64,000 bases of DNA from G025836975 sp040391135 (GTDB lineage: Bacteria > Pseudomonadota > Gammaproteobacteria > Burkholderiales > Burkholderiaceae_B). A model generated the notes under the pieces. It did not search any database, was not told where the DNA came from, and worked only from the letters and a program-made list of their open reading frames with translations. Shown one piece after another: positions 9,043-17,243 of the stretch; the first letter of the stretch is position 1; each line of letters starts with the position of its first letter. The DNA lies in NCBI GenBank assembly GCA_040391135.1, contig JBEBYL010000003.1, forward strand, positions 171,479 through 235,478. The letters are read 5' to 3'. Both the position numbers and the translations under genes were made by a program.

Positions 9043-10338
9043 ATGAAACGAATCCTGCTTTCCTCATGCCTGCTGGCCGTGCTGGCAGCATGCAGCACTG
9101 TGCCCCTGGCCCCCGCTCCCGGTACGGGCGCCGAAGCCCCATCGGGACAAGCCGTCAATATCGCCGAGCAGCCGCTGCGCGTGCCGGCGCTGGAGTCCAT
9201 GCGGGACACTCCCGCCCGGCCGCTGGCGGGAAAATTCCGGCAGGTGTCCTGGGCATCCTTGCCGGGGTGGGCCGACGACGACCTGGCGCATGTCTGGAAA
9301 GCCTTCGTCAATAACTGCAAGGGCCTGATGCGGCCGGTGTCCGGCTCGCTGGCCATGCAGGCGCGCGCCACGCCGCGCGCCTGGCAGCCTGTTTGCGCGG
9401 CGGCGGTTCAATCGGGACTTGCCGCCGGCAATCCCGGCGCTCCCGCCTTGCGGCAGTTCCTTCAAACTCATTTGCAGCCCTGGCAGTTGCTGGATGCGTC
9501 CGGCAAGACGGCCCGCAACACGGTTACCGGCTACTACGAACCCCTGGTGCATGCCTCCCGTACGCGCCAAGGCGAATACCAATGGCCCTTGTATGCGGCG
9601 CCCACCGACTTGCTTACCATCGACCTGGGCACGGTCTATCCCGAACTGGCCGGCAAGCGTGTACGCGGCAAACTGGTGGGGAAGCGGGTCGTGCCTTACG
9701 ATACCCGCGCCGAAATCGCCGCATCCGAATCGCGGCAGCCGCCCGTCATCGTCTGGGCCAGTGACCCGGTCGAGGCCTTCTTCCTGCAGATACAGGGCTC
9801 GGGACGGGCACAGCTTCAAGACGGCTCCGTAGTCCGCCTGGCCTACGCCGACCATAACGGAAGGCCTTATGTGTCCATAGGCCAGTGGCTGGCCAAGAAA
9901 GGCGAACTGCCCCTGGCCAAGGCATCCATGCAGAATATCAAGGCCTGGGCCCGGAACAATCCTTCGCGCGTCCAGGAAATGCTCAACGCCAATCCCGCCA
10001 TGGTGTTCTTTAACGAAGAAGCGGTTGTCGACCCCGAGCTTGGCCCGAAAGGCGCCTATGGCATTCCGCTGATCGGCCAGCGCTCGGTTGCGGTCGACAC
10101 CACTTTTGTGCCGCTGGGCACACCCGTGTTCCTGTCCACGACGTATCCGGCGTCCAGCCAGCCTTTGCGGCGGCTGGTGTTTGCGCAAGATACCGGCGCG
10201 GCCATCAAGGGCGCGGGGCGCACCGACTTTTACTGGGGCTTCGGCGACGAGGCCGGCGCCATGGCGGGCCGCATGAAGCAGCAGGGCGATACATGGCTGC
10301 TGTGGCCTAAACAGGCGGGAGCTCCCTCGGCGCGATGA
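9043..10338 (+). CDS. mltA: Membrane-bound lytic murein transglycosylase A
   Basis: 431 residues from ATG 9043. The N terminus is a lipoprotein signal with lipobox LAAC (Cys17), so it should be an outer-membrane lipoprotein facing the periplasm. The MltA domain includes GYYEPLVHASRTRQGEYQWP, VFFNEEA and the C-terminal 3D domain with DTGAAIKGAGRTDFYWG, where the catalytic Asp is expected. It cleaves peptidoglycan glycan strands to anhydro-muropeptides. It overlaps the next gene by four bases. Confidence 0.95.
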   Translation: MKRILLSSCLLAVLAACSTVPLAPAPGTGAEAPSGQAVNIAEQPLRVPALESMRDTPARPLAGKFRQVSWASLPGWADDDLAHVWKAFVNNCKGLMRPVSGSLAMQARATPRAWQPVCAAAVQSGLAAGNPGAPALRQFLQTHLQPWQLLDASGKTARNTVTGYYEPLVHASRTRQGEYQWPLYAAPTDLLTIDLGTVYPELAGKRVRGKLVGKRVVPYDTRAEIAASESRQPPVIVWASDPVEAFFLQIQGSGRAQLQDGSVVRLAYADHNGRPYVSIGQWLAKKGELPLAKASMQNIKAWARNNPSRVQEMLNANPAMVFFNEEAVVDPELGPKGAYGIPLIGQRSVAVDTTFVPLGTPVFLSTTYPASSQPLRRLVFAQDTGAAIKGAGRTDFYWGFGDEAGAMAGRMKQQGDTWLLWPKQAGAPSAR

Positions 10339-11504
10339 ACAAGGAATCCGTTCTGGTATGCGGCACCGGCATTGCCGGGCTCTCCGCCGCGCTGGGCTTG
10401 GCCAAGGCGGGCATCGATGTGTCCCTGCTGGGTCCGCGCACGGCGGCGCCGGCTCCGGCCGCCGACGTCTACTGCCCGCGGGTGTATGCCTTGTCGGCGT
10501 CCAGCCAGGCTTTCCTGTCTGGACTGGGCGTGTGGGGCATGATGGATCCCAGCCGGATCACGGCTGTGGAAGCCATGGAGGTCTATGGCGACGCCAGCGG
10601 CGCATTGCACTTGAATGCCTGGCAGACGGCGCAGGCCGCCTTGGCCTGGATCGTCGAGTCCAGCGAGATGGAACGTGTATTGCAGCAGGCGGTACAGGTA
10701 TTCGGCGTGCCATGGCATGCCGAGAAATTCCAGCGGCTGGACTCCGGCACGGTGCTGACCGACAGCGGCCGCAAGCTCCAGCCCGGCTTGCTGGTGGGAG
10801 CCGACGGCGCGCGCTCCCCGGTACGCGAGGCGGCGGGCATCAGCCATCATGCGCGTGCTTATGGCGACATGGGCCTGGTGGTTCACCTGAATGCCGAATT
10901 GCCGCATCAGAATGTGGCCCTGCAATGGTTCACCGGCGATAGCATCCTGGCCTTGCTGCCTCTGCCCACAACGTCTGACGGGCATCAGGTTTCCATGGTG
11001 TGGTCCATGCCTGATGCCATGGCCAAAGAGCTCATGGCGCTGCCCGAAACCGAACGCAATGCCAGGCTTGAGTCCAGGCTGTCCATGGCCAGCGGCGGGC
11101 GGCTGGGTCGCTTGACCGTGCGCAGTCCGTTGTTCGGCTTTCCGCTGCATCTGGAGAAAAGCGGCATGTTGGCGCCCGGCGTGGCTTTGGTCGGCGACGC
11201 CGCGCACAGGGTGCATCCCTTGGCCGGACAGGGTCTGAACCTGGGCCTGGCCGATGTCGAGGACCTGTTGCGTATACTGGCCGCCAGGGAAGATTACCGT
11301 GCCGTTGGCGATCTACGCGTATTGCACCGCTACCGGCGCGCGCGCGCCGAGGCCGTAATGGCCATGAGCGCGGCGACGGATGGCTTGCATCGCCTTTTTG
11401 CCGCCCAGGCGGCGCCGGTGGCATGGGCCCGTAATTTCGGCATGAGTTGTATCGACCGCCTGCCCTTCATCAAGCAGTTGCTGATCGGCGCGGCGGGCAG
11501 ATAG
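10335..11504 (+). CDS. UbiH/UbiF/COQ6-type FAD monooxygenase
   Basis: 389 residues with the three FAD-hydroxylase signatures: the Rossmann motif GTGIAG near residue 10, the DG motif VGADGARSPVREAAG, and the GD motif GVALVGDAAHRVHPLAGQG near residue 285. This family hydroxylates the ubiquinone ring. The position step (C5, C6 or C1) cannot be decided from sequence alone. The start overlaps the mltA stop (ATGA), so translation is coupled. An alternative is a related aromatic hydroxylase, but context next to mltA and dsbC points to ubiquinone synthesis. Confidence 0.88.
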   Translation: MNKESVLVCGTGIAGLSAALGLAKAGIDVSLLGPRTAAPAPAADVYCPRVYALSASSQAFLSGLGVWGMMDPSRITAVEAMEVYGDASGALHLNAWQTAQAALAWIVESSEMERVLQQAVQVFGVPWHAEKFQRLDSGTVLTDSGRKLQPGLLVGADGARSPVREAAGISHHARAYGDMGLVVHLNAELPHQNVALQWFTGDSILALLPLPTTSDGHQVSMVWSMPDAMAKELMALPETERNARLESRLSMASGGRLGRLTVRSPLFGFPLHLEKSGMLAPGVALVGDAAHRVHPLAGQGLNLGLADVEDLLRILAAREDYRAVGDLRVLHRYRRARAEAVMAMSAATDGLHRLFAAQAAPVAWARNFGMSCIDRLPFIKQLLIGAAGR

Positions 11505-11578
11505 TCCGGCTGGATTCGAATCCGCTGCTTGCGTATGGCATGCTCACAGAGTTATTGAAAAATCGATCAGGAGTTTTT

Positions 11579-12421
11579 ATGTATTTGCGTTCCATGGGCT
11601 TGTTGGCCATTGCCGCCACAACCTGTTTGTCCTTGATGGGTAGTCCGGCAATGGCTCAGTCCCGTGTCCTGTCCACGCAAGGCAACGAGCGGGCCGCCCC
11701 CGCCAATGTGCTGTCCACCGAAGGCAACGAAGGCGCGGCGCCGGCGCGGGTGATATCCACGAAAGACCTTGCCACGCCCGAAGCGGTGCGCAAATCGTTC
11801 GAAGAGCGCTTTCCGGGAATCGATATCGTGGTGGTCAAGCACACGCGCTTCCCCGGGCTGTACGAGGTGCAGGTCGGCATGGATTTGCTGTATACGGACG
11901 CCAATGTCGATTACCTGATGCAGGGCTCCCTGATCGACGCCAAGTCGCGCACCGACCTTACCGCCGAACGCCTGGAGGAACTTTCCAAGGTGTCGTTCTC
12001 GTCCTTGCCGCTGGAACTGGCCGTCAAGCAGGTCAAGGGCGACGGATTGCGGCAGATCGCCGTGTTCGAAGATCCCAACTGCGGATACTGCAAGCGCTTG
12101 CACCAGACGCTGAAGGATGTCGACAACATCACTGTATATACCTTCCTGTTCCCCATCCTGTCGCCGGACTCCACGGTGAAGGCCCGCAACATCTGGTGCG
12201 CCAAGGACCAGGCGGCCGCCTGGCGCAATTGGATGCTGGACGGCAAGGTGCCGGCCGAGGCCAATTGCGAGACTCCGGTCGAGACCGTGCTGGCGCTGGG
12301 CAGAAAGCTGATGGTGCAGGGCACGCCTGCCATTATCTTTGCCGACGGCAGCAGGGTGAACGGCGCCTTGCCGCTGGACGCCCTGAAGCAGAAGCTCGAT
12401 AGCGTCAAAACGGCAAAATGA
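11579..12421 (+). CDS. dsbC: Periplasmic thiol:disulfide interchange protein, DsbC type
   Basis: 280 residues from ATG 11579 with AGGAG upstream. A Sec signal peptide spans about 1-26. The thioredoxin-like domain has the active pair Cys168-Gly-Tyr-Cys171 in FEDPNCGYCKRLHQ, a cis-Pro loop in VQGTPAIIFADG, and a DsbC N-terminal dimerisation region before it. It isomerises wrong disulfides in the periplasm. Unusual: directly after the signal peptide there are two 14-residue near repeats (29-42 and 43-56, VLST-QGNE-AAPA type) and a partial third, coded by a 42-bp tandem repeat. Confidence 0.93.
   Translation: MYLRSMGLLAIAATTCLSLMGSPAMAQSRVLSTQGNERAAPANVLSTEGNEGAAPARVISTKDLATPEAVRKSFEERFPGIDIVVVKHTRFPGLYEVQVGMDLLYTDANVDYLMQGSLIDAKSRTDLTAERLEELSKVSFSSLPLELAVKQVKGDGLRQIAVFEDPNCGYCKRLHQTLKDVDNITVYTFLFPILSPDSTVKARNIWCAKDQAAAWRNWMLDGKVPAEANCETPVETVLALGRKLMVQGTPAIIFADGSRVNGALPLDALKQKLDSVKTAK
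11663..11746 (+). repeat. 42-bp tandem repeat inside dsbC (two copies)
   Basis: Copy 1 is 11663-11704 and copy 2 is 11705-11746; a short partial copy (RVIST) follows. Both code for VLST(Q/E)GNE(R/G)AAPA. The copies differ at several third positions, so the duplication is not recent. Confidence 0.85.
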
Positions 12422-12430
12422 TTCGGCAAG

Positions 12431-12464
12431 AAGCCCTCATCATTCAATAGTGATGATGGCTTTC
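12431..12464. terminator. Bidirectional hairpin between dsbC and the quinone-oxidoreductase gene
   Basis: AAGCC-C-TCATCA and TGATGA-T-GGCTT pair across an 8-base loop and one internal mismatch, with TTTCCC after it on the plus strand. It lies between two convergent genes and overlaps the end of the minus-strand one, so it may terminate both. Confidence 0.6.
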
Positions 12465-13435
12465 CCTCCCGCTGTCCCCGCTTCCACGGCCAGATGCGCG
12501 TCGATAATCTGGTCCAGGGTAAACCGCCGGCCGATATTGTGCTTGAGCTTGTGTTCTTTTAATGCGCGTGTAATGGCGTCGACAGCCTTTGCATGGTCCT
12601 GCTGCGTCGTCGAATAGACCAGTACGCAACGTATGGTGGCGTTCAGGGCGAGCAGCTCATGGAAGGGTAGCGCTGGTGCCGGATCCCGATCAGAGGCGTA
12701 TGCGGCGATGACACCATTGCGCTTGAGCACCCTTGCGCTTGTCGCCAGGTTTGCTCCAAGCGCGACTTCGATGATGCGGTCTACGCCTCGTCCGTCTTGC
12801 TCACCCGTGAATTCCGCGATGCGAGAGCAGATATCGTCGGTCTCACGAAAAACAATCAGATCCGCCCCCGCCATTTCGGCGATACGGGCTTGTTCCTGGG
12901 TTCGTACCGTGCTTATCACCTTGGCCCCTTCGAGCTTGGCGAACTGAATGGCGTAGAAACCCACCGCGCCCGCGCCGCCGGTTACAAGAATGACCTTGCC
13001 GCGTACCGGTCCGTCGGCGCTTACGCAATAGTGCGCCGTGATTGCTGGAACGCCCAGGCATGCTCCTTCCTCATAACTTGTGGTGTCGGGAAGAGGCACT
13101 GCGTTCGCGGACGGGACCGACGTATATTGCGCCGCGCAGCCGAAAGGGCGTCCAAGCTGGGCTTCGTACAGCCATACGCGCTCTCCAACTCGTCCGGGGT
13201 CTACCGCTTTGCCGACCGCCTCGATGATGCCCGCTCCATCCTGATGCGGAATGACCGTCTTGAACGCAGCGTTCCGCGACCGCTTTCCCGCTCTGGCTTT
13301 GGTGTCGGAAGGGTTGACTCCGGTCGCGTGCAGGCGCACCAGCACCTCGCCATCGCCGGGAACGGGCTTGGGCATGTCCCGCACTATCAGGACATCTTGC
13401 GCATTTCCACGTTCATCGTAACAAGCTGCTTTCAT
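12440..13435 (-). CDS. NADPH:quinone reductase-like MDR protein
   Basis: 331 residues, zinc-free medium-chain dehydrogenase of the QOR type. The N-terminal GroES-like half has ATGVNPSDTKARAG; the Rossmann half has VTGGAGAVGFYAIQFAKLEGA, the NADPH loop. No structural zinc Cys cluster is present. It probably reduces quinones or enones in the cytoplasm. It is divergent from the Bug gene at 13674, and a strong palindrome (13572-13600) sits in the shared upstream region, so it may belong to the same regulon. Confidence 0.85.
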   Translation of the reverse strand: MKAACYDERGNAQDVLIVRDMPKPVPGDGEVLVRLHATGVNPSDTKARAGKRSRNAAFKTVIPHQDGAGIIEAVGKAVDPGRVGERVWLYEAQLGRPFGCAAQYTSVPSANAVPLPDTTSYEEGACLGVPAITAHYCVSADGPVRGKVILVTGGAGAVGFYAIQFAKLEGAKVISTVRTQEQARIAEMAGADLIVFRETDDICSRIAEFTGEQDGRGVDRIIEVALGANLATSARVLKRNGVIAAYASDRDPAPALPFHELLALNATIRCVLVYSTTQQDHAKAVDAITRALKEHKLKHNIGRRFTLDQIIDAHLAVEAGTAGGKAIITIE

Positions 13436-13571
13436 TTTCCGCTCCTGGGTTATTGGACTGGCGACAAGCCGGCTTCGTGTGTTTTACAGGCAAGCTTGGA
13501 TTCGAGAAATAAATACCATGATACCAAGGGTTATCCCGTATTACTCAGTTGGGTAAGCCCTCTTAAAATTA

Positions 13572-13600
13572 CGTTAAATGGAAGTTAATTCCATTTAACG
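13572..13600. promoter_or_regulatory. 12-bp inverted repeat, candidate IclR-type operator
   Basis: Arms CGTTAAATGGAA and TTCCATTTAACG are perfectly complementary around GTTAA. The core TGGAA-N5-TTCCA has the same outer arms and spacing as the operator described for E. coli IclR. It lies in the 238-bp divergent region between the MDR gene and the Bug operon that ends with an IclR gene. Confidence 0.7.
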
Positions 13601-13673
13601 GAAAAAATAATATCACAGCCCGCAGTTTGCGCGCGATATCCCTAATGAATCAACCAAAAAAACGAGGAGCATT

Positions 13674-14708
13674 ATGAACACGGTATTTAAGAAGCAACCG
13701 CCTTATTGTGCGGGCACGGGCCTTATTCCGGCCTCCATATCCCGATATAGGTTGGCCGCCGCTGCCATGGCCTTGGCGTTTTCCTTGTTTCCGCTTGGCC
13801 AGGCCGCAGCCGATACCTACCCAAGCAAGGCTGTAACCTTGGTCGCGCCGTTTGCCGCGGGCGGTTCCACCGACATGCTGGCGCGCGTGATCGCCAAGTC
13901 GCTTGCAAAAGAACTGAATCAATCTGTCGTGGTCGAGAACCGTGGCGGGGCGGGGGGGACGATAGGAGCGGCAACGGTTGCCAAGGCGAAAGCCGATGGC
14001 TACACCCTGCTGTTGACCAACGTAACGCTCACTTCCGCGGACGCCCTGTACAAAGGCTTGCCCTACGATTTCCAGCGCGATTTCGATCATGTCTCGATGC
14101 TGGCGCAGGTGCCTTGTGTCCTGCTCATCAACAAAGACTTGCCGGTAAAGGACGTCAAGGAATTTCTGGCCTACCTGAAGGCCAATCCAGGCAAGCTGAA
14201 CTATGGTTCATCAGGCGTGGGAGCGGCATTGCACCTGGCCACCCAGTCCTTTCTATCCGCCGCAAATGCGGAAGCCCTGCACATACCCTACAAAGGCACG
14301 GGTCCCATGATGGTCGATCTCATGGCGGGAAATGTCCAGTTCGCCATTGATACCTCGGGCTCGGCGTCGGCACAGATCAGGGCCGATAAGGTGCGTGGTA
14401 TTGCGGTGACGACGAAAGAAAGAGACCCGTCCTATCCGGACCTGCCCAGCCTGGCGGAAGTGGGCATACCTTTCGACATGTCCATCTGGTACGGGATAGC
14501 CACGCCCGCGGGTTTGCCCAAGGAAGTGGAGCAGACCCTCTATAAAGCCTTGGTAAACACAGTCAATAGCGAAGAGGTCCGCCAGGCATACAAGTCCATG
14601 GGCGCGCAAGCGGATACCACGGGGGGCGAAGCTTTTGCCAAGAAAGTGGGCGATGACAAGATCCGCTGGACGAAGATTATCCAGGACGCGGGCATTGAAC
14701 CAAGTTGA
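13674..14708 (+). CDS. Bug/TctC-family periplasmic solute-binding protein
   Basis: 344 residues; a strong ribosome site (CGAGGAGCATT) precedes the ATG. A long N-terminal region leads into a Sec signal ending near AQAAA (about residue 45). The mature part shows the Bug signature: VTLVAPFAAGGSTDMLARVIA, VVENRGGAGG, HIPYKGTGPMM and SIWYGIATPAGLP. These proteins bind small carboxylates in the periplasm. No TctA/TctB membrane partner is in the window. It is first in an operon with SDR, DUF35, thiolase and CoA-transferase genes, so its ligand is probably the acid that operon degrades. Confidence 0.92.
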   Translation: MNTVFKKQPPYCAGTGLIPASISRYRLAAAAMALAFSLFPLGQAAADTYPSKAVTLVAPFAAGGSTDMLARVIAKSLAKELNQSVVVENRGGAGGTIGAATVAKAKADGYTLLLTNVTLTSADALYKGLPYDFQRDFDHVSMLAQVPCVLLINKDLPVKDVKEFLAYLKANPGKLNYGSSGVGAALHLATQSFLSAANAEALHIPYKGTGPMMVDLMAGNVQFAIDTSGSASAQIRADKVRGIAVTTKERDPSYPDLPSLAEVGIPFDMSIWYGIATPAGLPKEVEQTLYKALVNTVNSEEVRQAYKSMGAQADTTGGEAFAKKVGDDKIRWTKIIQDAGIEPS

Positions 14709-14780
14709 TCGGCCAAGGGCACGGCCGCAGGGCCGCGCCCTCCCGGCATAGGCTATTTTTGAATGGGCAGGGTAATAACG

Positions 14781-15590
14781 ATGCACAAGGTTTTGCAGGA
14801 CAAGGTTGCCATTGTGGTGGGTGCGGGGCAGGCTCCGGGAGCCACGGTGGGCAATGGCCGCGCCACCGCAATCGTCTTTGCGCGTGAGGGAGCGAAAGTG
14901 GTGGTGGTGGACCGGGACCGGGAATCGGCCCTGGAAACAGTCCGCATGATCGAAGCCGAGGGCGGAGCGGCCATTCCGTGTGCCGCCGACGTTGCCAGCG
15001 AGCAGACATTGGTCGAAATGGTCGAAACCGCGCGCAAGGCATATGGACGCATCGACATTCTTCATAACAATGTCGGCATTGCCGGTGCGGGAGGCGATGC
15101 GCCCATTGAGCAGATAAGCGAAGAGGCATTCGACCGGCTGTACGCGGTCAACCTGCGCGGCATGGCCATGACCTGCAAGCATGTGCTTGCGGTCATGCGC
15201 GAACAGGAATCCGGGTCGATCATCAATGTGGCCTCGTCAGCCGTCTCGGCCATATATCCAAATGTGGCCTATAAGGCCACCAAAATGGGCGTCCTGGGCC
15301 TGACGCAGCATATCGCCGTGGAATACGCGGCACGGGGAATCCGAGCCAACGCGATACTGCCAGGCTTGATCGATACGCCAATGGCCATAGAAACGCGGGT
15401 CGCGCTGACGGGGCGGCCGCGGGACCAGATCGTTGCCCAGCGCAATGCGCAAGTGCCGCTACGCGGCCGCATGGGGACGTCGTGGGATGTGGCGAACGCA
15501 GCATTATTCCTGGCATCCGACCTGTCGGCATTCATCACCGGAGTAAATCTGCCTGTGGACGGCGGCGCATTGGCGCGGGTCGGGCCCTGA
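14781..15590 (+). CDS. Short-chain dehydrogenase/reductase
   Basis: 269 residues from ATG 14781 (AGGG upstream); ATG 14763 would add six residues. A classical SDR: cofactor loop VGAGQAPGATVGNGRA near the N terminus (an extended glycine loop), NNVG, catalytic Ser and a tyrosine/lysine pair in NVAYKATKMG, and GVNLPVDGG at the C terminus. It likely oxidises or reduces a hydroxy/keto group with NAD(P). The related gene at 30858 has the same long glycine loop and shares over-all layout, so the two operons use paralogous SDRs. Confidence 0.85.
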   Translation: MHKVLQDKVAIVVGAGQAPGATVGNGRATAIVFAREGAKVVVVDRDRESALETVRMIEAEGGAAIPCAADVASEQTLVEMVETARKAYGRIDILHNNVGIAGAGGDAPIEQISEEAFDRLYAVNLRGMAMTCKHVLAVMREQESGSIINVASSAVSAIYPNVAYKATKMGVLGLTQHIAVEYAARGIRANAILPGLIDTPMAIETRVALTGRPRDQIVAQRNAQVPLRGRMGTSWDVANAALFLASDLSAFITGVNLPVDGGALARVGP

Positions 15591-15631
15591 TTATCGAACC
15601 ATACATCGATTGAACAAGTGGAGTATCAACT

Positions 15632-16090
15632 ATGAACGTGGCAGATATTGCCTTGGTGACATCGGGAGCGGGCTTTGCCGGCGATGCGCTTCCGATCGAG
15701 GACCTGAAGAACAGTGATGGGCCCTCCTTTGTGTTGCAGGATGGTGTTGTCTATTTACGCGGCAGCCGAAGCAGTTCATCGGGAAGCATGGCATTCCCCG
15801 AAAGGCAAGTTTGCCTGGAGACCGGTGCGCGCGATATGGCGCCGTTCCTGTTTGGGCCGGATGGCGTCCTCTATTCATATACCACCATACATGTTTCATC
15901 GTCCCGTGAAGTGCCTTACATGCTGGGATATGTGGACTTTCCCAATGGAATCCGGGTCTTGGCTCATGTGCGGGAAACGGACGCCAATGTCTTGGCCGCT
16001 TGCGACCAAGCAGTGCAGCTAAGAGCCGAAGGGGACACCTGGTATGTCGTTCCTGTCGCTAAGAAACCTGGATCCGGAGAGCAACAATGA
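15632..16090 (+). CDS. DUF35 / OB-fold protein, zinc ribbon degenerate
   Basis: 152 residues. DUF35 proteins pair with thiolase-like enzymes (for example the Ltp2-type retro-aldolases) and normally have a CxxC...CxxC zinc ribbon before an OB fold. Here the ribbon reads RGSRSSSSG and RQVCLETG, so residues 47 and 50 are Ser and 64 is Thr; only Cys61 remains. The OB-fold part (SYTTIHVSSSREVPYMLGYV and RVLAHV) looks normal. The stop overlaps the thiolase ATG by four bases, which supports a two-protein complex. It is probably a structural or substrate-lid subunit that does not bind zinc. Confidence 0.82.
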   Translation: MNVADIALVTSGAGFAGDALPIEDLKNSDGPSFVLQDGVVYLRGSRSSSSGSMAFPERQVCLETGARDMAPFLFGPDGVLYSYTTIHVSSSREVPYMLGYVDFPNGIRVLAHVRETDANVLAACDQAVQLRAEGDTWYVVPVAKKPGSGEQQ

Positions 16091-17229
16091 GTCAAGCATA
16101 TATTATGGGCGCCGCAATGATACCCATGGGAAAACACCGCGACTCCAGCTACTCCGGTTTGGCTGTTCCGGCGGTGCTGAATGCGCTGTCTTCCGCCGGG
16201 ATCGATTCCAAAGCAGTCGATGCCGTGGTGTGCGGACACGCTTTTGGCGGCATGTTGACCGGACAGCGTATTGTCAAGGAGCTTGGGATAGGTTCCATTC
16301 CCGTCACCAATGTGGACAACGCATGCTCGGGGGGCGCGACGGCGCTGCATATGGCCTGGAAGGATATTCTGGCCGGCAGGCACGATATCGTACTGGTCAT
16401 CGGGGTGGACAAGCTCACGCAGTTTGGGGGCGGTACCTTGCCCTTGGTGGTCGAAGACCCGGAGGTGCGGCAGGGCATAGTCATGCCGGCGGTATACGCC
16501 ATGCGCGCCCGCCGTTATCTGCATGAGCGGGATGCGACGGTGGATGATCTGGCCCGCGTAAGCGTCAAGGCCCGTCATCATGGCGCGCGCAACCCGTATG
16601 CGCAATTCCGAAGCGAAGTCACCATAGAGCAAGTCCTGCAGTCGCGCGCCATCTGCGATCCGCTCACGCTGCTCCAGTGTTGTCCGACGGGCGATGGCGC
16701 CGCTTGCGTGGTGCTGGTTTCCGAGAAGGCGCGGCGAAAAATGGCAGGTCCGGCCGTGCGCATAGCGGCATCCGTGCTGCATTCAGGACAGGTCACGGCG
16801 GGTTTCCGCAATATGCTGGATCCCGAAATCAGTTCCGACTCGGCATCCGATGCCTATGAGGCAGCCGGCTTCGGCCCCAAGGATCTTGATGTGGTCGAAT
16901 TGCATGATGCGTTCTCTATAGCCGAATTGGTGTACTACGAGGCCTTGGGCTTGTGTCCCGCGGGCGAGTCGGCCGACTATCTGCGTGCGGGTAAGACGAC
17001 GTATGGAGGCGATGTAGTTGTGAATCCCAGCGGCGGCCTTCTATCCAAGGGGCATCCGGTCGGCGCCAGCGGTGTGGCACAGGCTGTCGAGATGTACTGG
17101 CAATTGACCGGACAGGCGGGAGCGCGGCAAGTGGAAGGGGCGCGGCGCGGCCTCAGCCACGTCACGGGCGGGGGTATTGCCGGGCTCGATCATGGGGCTT
17201 GCACCGTTCATTTGTACGAAGCAGCGTAA
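16087..17229 (+). CDS. Thiolase-superfamily protein, SCP-x/Ltp type
   Basis: 380 residues. The acyl-accepting cysteine is Cys80 in VDNACSGGATALH. The SCP-x-type motif ELHDAFSIAEL and the C-terminal NPSGGLLSKGHPVGASG are present, and SHVTGGGIAG ends the protein. This subfamily cleaves or forms C-C bonds on CoA thioesters, either as a thiolase or, with a DUF35 partner, as a retro-aldolase. Coupling to the DUF35 gene favours a heteromeric enzyme. The operon also has an SDR and a CoA-transferase, giving activate-oxidise-cleave logic. Confidence 0.88.
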   Translation: MSQAYIMGAAMIPMGKHRDSSYSGLAVPAVLNALSSAGIDSKAVDAVVCGHAFGGMLTGQRIVKELGIGSIPVTNVDNACSGGATALHMAWKDILAGRHDIVLVIGVDKLTQFGGGTLPLVVEDPEVRQGIVMPAVYAMRARRYLHERDATVDDLARVSVKARHHGARNPYAQFRSEVTIEQVLQSRAICDPLTLLQCCPTGDGAACVVLVSEKARRKMAGPAVRIAASVLHSGQVTAGFRNMLDPEISSDSASDAYEAAGFGPKDLDVVELHDAFSIAELVYYEALGLCPAGESADYLRAGKTTYGGDVVVNPSGGLLSKGHPVGASGVAQAVEMYWQLTGQAGARQVEGARRGLSHVTGGGIAGLDHGACTVHLYEAA

Positions 17230-17243
17230 GGGATTCCATCGAC

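Noticed and set aside
9064..10188. Long minus-strand open frame opposite mltA
   Set aside because: mltA is complete with lipobox and 3D domain; the antisense frame has no recognisable domain.
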